Assembly (NCBI RefSeq): GCF_900101395.1
Contig: NZ_FMZO01000002.1
Coordinates: 261,840-325,839 of the forward strand
From: Niabella drilacis
GTDB taxonomy: Bacteria > Bacteroidota > Bacteroidia > Chitinophagales > Chitinophagaceae
Reading direction: 5' to 3'
Length of the DNA: 64,000 nucleotides
Shown in pieces: positions 59,555-64,000 of this stretch (positions are counted from its first letter, which is position 1; each line of letters starts with the position of its first letter). Both the position numbers and the translations under genes were made by a program. Under the pieces are notes generated by a model, which ran no database searches, was not told the origin of the DNA, and saw nothing but the letters and a program-made list of their open reading frames with translations.

Positions 59555-59931
59555 GTGCGCAATGGGTTAATATAATGAAAGAAAGCGATGCTGCCCTGTT
59601 CTGCAAACCTAACAGATTTTCTTAGTTTAAGCCTGCTTTTAAATGAAATTCTCCAAATATTAAACCAAAATAGCACGATCCCTGTAATCCGGCCCCGCTT
59701 CCTGAAAAAGTAACCTGCCTGCAGCGGTTTGGCCTGAAATTCGTGGTGTTAACATAACGCATAAGCGCCGGCGTAATTGCAGAAGGGCGGCAGTCATCTG
59801 TATGGATATCTGCGGAAAGGTCCTCGCCGGAAATTGCCCGGTGCTCCATAGTATACATTTGTTCCGGTGATTAAAGGGATAAAGCTATTGCACTCTAAAA
59901 GTTACGTATCTTAGCCGCAATCAGTTTACAT
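59555..59931. other. Divergent intergenic region tamB / fucosidase
   Basis: 377 bp. A consensus -7 box for tamB lies near 59604-59611. Before the fucosidase gene, TATCTTAG at about 59905 is a weak -7 box. The rest, 59640-59880, shows no gene or clear repeat. Confidence 0.5.
59604..59611 (-). promoter_or_regulatory. -7 box of tamB promoter
   Basis: TAGGTTTG on the minus strand, 49 bases before the TTG start, fits TAnnTTTG. Confidence 0.5.
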
Positions 59932-61728
59932 ATGAAATTAAAGATCGTATTTCTTTTAGGGATGGTAGTGGCTGCTGTTACCCTTCATGCCCAGCCTGGT
60001 ACTGCTGAACCCAAAACCAAATGGTTTACGGATGCCCGCTTCGGAATGTTTATTCACTGGGGGCTGTACAGTGCTGCCGAGGGAATGTGGAAGGGAGAGC
60101 GCCTGCGGTACAGCAACAATTATGCAGAGTGGATCCGTTACCGGAACCGTATTTCAAAAGAAGAGTATGGTACCCTTGCCAAACGGTTCGACTGGAGCCG
60201 CATCAATCCTGAAGAATGGGTGTTGCTGGCAAAAAAAGCCGGGATGAAATACATCACCATCACTTCCAAGCATCATGATGGAGTAGCGCTCTGGAACAGT
60301 AAGGTGAGCGATTATAATCTTACCAAACTAAGCGGCACCAACCGGGATGTGATCAAAGAGCTGGCTGCGGCCTGTAAGAAGCATGGTATCAAACTGGGCT
60401 TTTATTATTCGCATTGGGTAGATTGGGATCATCCCTACGGATGGGATCATAATAAGGAACTAACGGGGATCAGGGATGAGGACTACAATAAATACTGGCA
60501 GGAGAAAGTAATTCCACAATTGAGGGAATTGCTGACCAATTATGGGGATATTGCGATGTTCTGGTTTGATATGTGGATGGGTTATGATAAAACCGTGGTG
60601 AAGAAGGAGCAACTGGACCAGGTGGTTCGCCTGATAAGAACGCTGCAGCCGAACTGTTTGATCAATTCCCGGATCGGTTTGCCGGCTTCTGATCCCGGTG
60701 TGGATTTTGAGTCGAAGGGCGATAATGAATTTGGTTCTGTTTATACGGCACACCCCTGGGAAACCTCGGGTACCATCGCCCATTCCTGGGGATATTATGG
60801 CCAGGAAAACGAATGGAAGTCTACCAGCCAGTTGCTGCAGTCTTTAATTGGCAATGTAAGCCTCAACGGCGATTTTACACTGAATATAGGACCGCGTGCA
60901 GACGGGTCGGTTCCTTACGAAGGGGTACGCCGCCTGGAAGATATGGGCCGGTGGCTTTCCAGGAACGGGGAGGCCATCTACGGTTGCACGGGACTGGAGC
61001 TGCGGGCGGGGCAGCACGACTGGGGAAGGATCACTACCAAAACAGTAAAGAATAAACAATTGGTGTACCTGCATGTATATAACTGGCCACTGGATAAAGT
61101 ACTGCGTGTTTCTGGTATTTTATCCAGGCCGGAGAAGGCGGAGCTTATTACTGCCTCGGGTAAGAGGCCGCTGCGGTTTACACAGAATGGGCCTTTAACG
61201 CATATCCAATTACCGGCAGCGGCTGCGGATCCTTTTGTATCCGTGGTGGTGCTGCAGTACCCCGAACCCGTGACGCTGGACGGGGAGATGGTACCGGAAT
61301 CTACGTTTGGCGGTTTTGCGCTGACGGCCACCAATGTATGGGAGCATCCGCCGGGTTTTAAACTGGCCCGTTACGACGGGCTTCGCCCCACGCGCCTTGT
61401 TGTGGACAGGGAAGGCACCCTGGCCTGGGAAGTATATATACCGCAGGCAGGTAATTACCAGGTAGACCTGTCTTATCATAATCACTCAAAGGAGTCCGTA
61501 GGTATCGAGGTGCTTGTTAGCGGGCAGCACCTGGAACAGCAACTGAAACCATCCGGTACCGTAGTGGCAGAACCGCATTCGAGCTATACTGATGAATTTG
61601 CAGACACCCGCCTGGGGCAGCTGCATTTTCCGAAGGCAGGATTTTACCAGGTCTCTTTTAAAACAGCCAGCGGCACCATGGGGCCGCTGTATTTTAACAG
61701 GATCTGGATCAGCAACACGGCGCAGTAG
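59932..61728 (+). CDS. GH29 alpha-L-fucosidase
   Basis: Secreted or periplasmic glycoside hydrolase removing alpha-L-fucose from glycans, 598 residues with a signal peptide (about 1-20, ending LHAQP). GH29 signs: WFTDARFGMFIHWGLYS, YITITSKHHDGVALWNS, KLGFYYSHWVDW and MFWFDMW, in which Asp213 is the expected nucleophile. From about 430 the C-terminal part (PVTLDGEMVPESTFGG, NYQVDLSYHNHS, YFNRIWIS) is a beta-sandwich, probably carbohydrate-binding. It stands alone; no SusC/SusD pair adjoins it. The end faces the ABC permease genes with only 10 bp between. Confidence 0.93.
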   Translation: MKLKIVFLLGMVVAAVTLHAQPGTAEPKTKWFTDARFGMFIHWGLYSAAEGMWKGERLRYSNNYAEWIRYRNRISKEEYGTLAKRFDWSRINPEEWVLLAKKAGMKYITITSKHHDGVALWNSKVSDYNLTKLSGTNRDVIKELAAACKKHGIKLGFYYSHWVDWDHPYGWDHNKELTGIRDEDYNKYWQEKVIPQLRELLTNYGDIAMFWFDMWMGYDKTVVKKEQLDQVVRLIRTLQPNCLINSRIGLPASDPGVDFESKGDNEFGSVYTAHPWETSGTIAHSWGYYGQENEWKSTSQLLQSLIGNVSLNGDFTLNIGPRADGSVPYEGVRRLEDMGRWLSRNGEAIYGCTGLELRAGQHDWGRITTKTVKNKQLVYLHVYNWPLDKVLRVSGILSRPEKAELITASGKRPLRFTQNGPLTHIQLPAAAADPFVSVVVLQYPEPVTLDGEMVPESTFGGFALTATNVWEHPPGFKLARYDGLRPTRLVVDREGTLAWEVYIPQAGNYQVDLSYHNHSKESVGIEVLVSGQHLEQQLKPSGTVVAEPHSSYTDEFADTRLGQLHFPKAGFYQVSFKTASGTMGPLYFNRIWISNTAQ

Positions 61729-61738
61729 TGCTTTTGAG

Positions 61739-62854
61739 CTATTGCGTTTTCCGGTAATTCCAGATGGCCAGGGCATTGAGGCCAATGGCAAATAATGACT
61801 CATAAATAAGGATCGGGGATATATCGCCGAGGGTGCTTCCTTTCAGGATGATCATACGGACGGCTTTCATAAAATGGGTAATGGGCAGAAAGGCGGCTAC
61901 AGACCTTGCCCATGCCGGCATACTGTCCACAGAAGTGAAGAGGCCGCTCATCAGAACAAAGATCATAATAAAAAAGAAAGCAATAAACATCGATTGTAGC
62001 TGATTGTTGCTGATGGTGGATACCAGCAGGCCAAAGCCCAGCAGGGCCACCAGGTAAACAGCGGCAAGCAGGTACAACAGGATAAGACTTCCCACCGGAA
62101 CGATCCCGTAAAAAAGCCGGGCCACCAGCAGCCCGATGGTCAGTACGATCATGCCAACAACCCAAAAGGGGATCAGTTTTCCTAAAATGAACTGCCATTT
62201 TTTTATTGGGGTCACATTGATCTGTTCAATGGTGCCGATCTCTTTTTCCCGTACGATGTTCAGCGAAGAAAGAAATCCGCCTACCAGTGTCAGCAATAAT
62301 ACCAGTACGCCGGGAACGATGTACCAGGTAAACCGCTCATAGGGGTTGAACCAGGCAGTAGAGGCGATCTCGATCCCTGCAGGAGATGCCACCGGCTGAC
62401 CGTTGCTCATCAGCCGGATGTCCCGGTTAAAATCCCTGATAACGGTGAGCAGGTAGGAGGAGCCGATCCCGGATTTGGTACCGTTAATGGCATCGGCTGT
62501 TATATTCAGCGGCTGGCGGCCTTCTCTTACGAGATTGCGCTCAAAGGATGCCGGTATTTCCAGGATGATATCAGCAGTGCCGTTCTCCAGGGTAAACAGG
62601 GCCTGTTTATAGGCGGGGGCTACGGTTACGATCCTGAAATATCCGGATGCGCCTATTTTGGAGATCAGCTTTTGCGCATAGGTGCTGTGGTCCTGGTCAA
62701 CGATTGCAAGGTTGATATTCTTTACATCAAGGTTCATGGCAAGCGGCAGGATGCCTAACTGGATCACCGGCAGCATAAACATCATCGCCAGGATGGTCTT
62801 GTCACGGAACATCTGGCGAAATTCTTTCTGTAATATAAAGCGGAGCGTTCTCAT
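61739..62854 (-). CDS. ABC-2 type transporter permease (YhhJ/YbhR-like)
   Basis: Inner-membrane permease of 371 residues: an N-terminal span (MMFMLPVIQLGILPLAMN), a large periplasmic domain (about 45-175) and five spans in the C-terminal half (YERFTWYIVPGVLVLLLTLVGG, VVGMIVLTIGLLVARLFYG, LSGLFTSVDSMPAW and others). NIVREKEIGTIEQINVTPIK is the family's cytoplasmic coupling segment. The ATG at 62854 overlaps the previous gene's stop by 4 bp (ATGA). Such pairs export drugs or lipids together with an ATPase and an HlyD protein. Confidence 0.9.
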   Translation of the reverse strand: MRTLRFILQKEFRQMFRDKTILAMMFMLPVIQLGILPLAMNLDVKNINLAIVDQDHSTYAQKLISKIGASGYFRIVTVAPAYKQALFTLENGTADIILEIPASFERNLVREGRQPLNITADAINGTKSGIGSSYLLTVIRDFNRDIRLMSNGQPVASPAGIEIASTAWFNPYERFTWYIVPGVLVLLLTLVGGFLSSLNIVREKEIGTIEQINVTPIKKWQFILGKLIPFWVVGMIVLTIGLLVARLFYGIVPVGSLILLYLLAAVYLVALLGFGLLVSTISNNQLQSMFIAFFFIMIFVLMSGLFTSVDSMPAWARSVAAFLPITHFMKAVRMIILKGSTLGDISPILIYESLFAIGLNALAIWNYRKTQ

Positions 62855-63957
62855 GTTAATCTGATTTGGAACCGTTTTACGGTAATGGTCAACAGCAGGA
62901 TGGTCATTAGGCAAAGGACACTCATCTCCTTCCATACATAGGCTAAGCCCAGGCCTTTAAGCATTACTGATTTTACGGCGGAGTAATACCATTTGGCAGG
63001 AACCAGGTTGGAGATCCATTGAAAGGGCAGCGGCATATTCTCCAGCGGGAAAATGAACCCGGTAAAAATGATCGTTGGCAGCATCAGTCCCATCATGGAT
63101 ATAAGGAGCGCTACCTGCTGCGAGCTTGTGGCATTGGAGATCAGCAGTCCGAAGGAGAGGCTGGTAGCAATGAAGAGGAGCGTGATCACGAAAAGGAGCA
63201 ACAGGCTTCCTGCCAGGGGAACGTTTAAAACATAAACGGCCAGCAGGAGAATGACCGAGAAGTTCGCCAGCGACAGCAACAGGAACGGAACTGCTTTGGC
63301 CACCAGTACCATTGCCGGTCTGAAGGGGGATACCAGCAGTATTTCCATCGTGCCGGTCTCTTTTTCCCGGACCACCGCTACAGAGGTCAGTGCGGTGCAA
63401 ACGATCATCAGGATGAGTGCCAGTACGCCCGGTACAAAATTGATAGAGCCATTACCTTCTTCGTTGTATAGCATGCGCAGCTCCGGTACAATGGTAAACG
63501 GGGCCAATGCCGCTGTTGAATGTTCCTGCCGGAAATCCTGTACAATGGTGCTGAGATACCGGGTAATGGTTTTTGAAATATTGGGTTCGGACCCGTCTGT
63601 GAGTACCTGGAACCCGGCCCGCTGTATTTTGATGAGATCGTTGCTGAACCCGGAAGGGAAGATCAGGGCGGCTTTGATATGTCCTTTTTTGAATTCGTTT
63701 TCTATTTCAGTAGGTGACAGCTGTTTTTCCTGCACATTGAAAAGCGCTGATGCTTGTAGCCGGGCAGTAAGCTGTTGAGCCAGGAGATCGCCGGAAGTAT
63801 TGATAACAACAAGGTCCACATTTTTGACTTCACTGGTAAGCGCATAGCCAAACAACAGGATCTGTACCAGGGGCAGTCCAAACAGGATGAGGAGGGTGCG
63901 CCTGTCGCGGAAGACGTGGTAGAATTCTTTGCGGATAAAAACGAGTAGCTGTTTCAT
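62851..63957 (-). CDS. ABC-2 type transporter permease (YhhJ/YbhR-like)
   Basis: Inner-membrane permease of 368 residues from the ATG at 63957 (MKQLLVFIRKEFYHVFRDRR), with the frame continuing to a GTG eight codons earlier. Architecture matches the next gene: N-terminal span, periplasmic domain (VVINTSGDLLAQQL), VVREKETGTMEILLVSPFRP and five C-terminal spans with FTGFIFPLENMPLPFQW. The two permeases are paralogues and would form a heterodimer. The ATPase and periplasmic adaptor genes are probably upstream beyond the window edge. Confidence 0.9.
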   Translation of the reverse strand: MKQLLVFIRKEFYHVFRDRRTLLILFGLPLVQILLFGYALTSEVKNVDLVVINTSGDLLAQQLTARLQASALFNVQEKQLSPTEIENEFKKGHIKAALIFPSGFSNDLIKIQRAGFQVLTDGSEPNISKTITRYLSTIVQDFRQEHSTAALAPFTIVPELRMLYNEEGNGSINFVPGVLALILMIVCTALTSVAVVREKETGTMEILLVSPFRPAMVLVAKAVPFLLLSLANFSVILLLAVYVLNVPLAGSLLLLFVITLLFIATSLSFGLLISNATSSQQVALLISMMGLMLPTIIFTGFIFPLENMPLPFQWISNLVPAKWYYSAVKSVMLKGLGLAYVWKEMSVLCLMTILLLTITVKRFQIRLT

Positions 63958-63964
63958 CTTCTTG

Positions 63965-64000
63965 TTATTGAACAACGGCACCGGCTGCTGCGGAGCCGGG
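63965..64000 (-). CDS. 3' end of an upstream gene (partial, low support)
   Basis: One frame on the minus strand reads PGSAAAGAVVQ and then stops (TAA at 63967-63965), seven bases before the permease ATG. The spacing suits the end of an upstream operon member, such as the ABC ATPase, but eleven codons cannot identify it. Confidence 0.3.
   Translation of the reverse strand, partial: PGSAAAGAVVQ

Noticed and set aside
1-64000. tRNA, rRNA, insertion sequence or prophage
   Set aside because: I saw no TTCRANNC-type arm with acceptor stems, no rRNA-like text, and no transposase, integrase or phage genes.

Overview
The window is bacterial chromosome from a Bacteroidota species, most likely of the family Chitinophagaceae. 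The evidence is two SusC-type receptors (one with a SusD partner), an ECF sigma/FecR pair, many start codons without Shine-Dalgarno sequences, and promoters of the Bacteroidota type (TAnnTTTG at -7, sometimes TTTG about 19-21 bases upstream). I find no rRNA, tRNA, CRISPR array, insertion sequence or phage gene. Most of it is ordinary housekeeping and envelope DNA with small accessory patches.

Layout. 1-4341: an ECF sigma factor, a FecR anti-sigma factor and the first part of an STN-domain SusC receptor, all on the minus strand. 4684-11500: glutaryl-CoA dehydrogenase, shikimate kinase with a DUF423 protein, FtsK, LolA and an unknown secreted protein. 11797-17090: a LacI regulator divergent from a mannonate/fructuronate-type SDR, kdsA-chaA, and an SDR-type threonine dehydrogenase. 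17335-24797: a SusC/SusD pair, sucC and a small coiled-coil protein. 24923-32752: purine nucleoside phosphorylase with a porin, then HMA, TlpA and PepSY proteins, LacI and AraC regulators, and DUF983. 33047-39231: ribosomal protein S1, a Crp-type regulator, an SMR transporter, AraC, a DUF417 protein, a decayed second SMR copy and a serine hydrolase.

39704-46694 is a periplasmic copper-handling block on the minus strand. It contains a His/Cys-rich secreted protein, an HMA-DUF3347 protein, a DUF3347 lipoprotein, a haem-binding protein, a multicopper oxidase with an extra C-terminal barrel-like domain, a Cys-cluster lipoprotein and a YceI lipoprotein. A 14-bp motif is shared upstream of both ends of this block and suggests common control. 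46919-51428 holds small accessory genes, an alkylation-repair pair (ogt, alkA) and a SufR-like regulator divergent from an FMN reductase. 51615-59554 holds a membrane protein and a TamB/TamA-type outer-membrane assembly pair. 59932-64000 holds a GH29 fucosidase and two ABC-2 permeases whose upstream partner lies beyond the window.

No wholly new system stands out. The best leads are regulatory and repetitive DNA: the shared copper-block motif, a LacI operator pair, a palindrome between the SufR-like and FMN-reductase genes, a G9 tract in a promoter region, several families of dispersed intergenic repeats (one of which appears to have become coding sequence at the start of the TamA-type gene), and a duplicated, degraded SMR gene.
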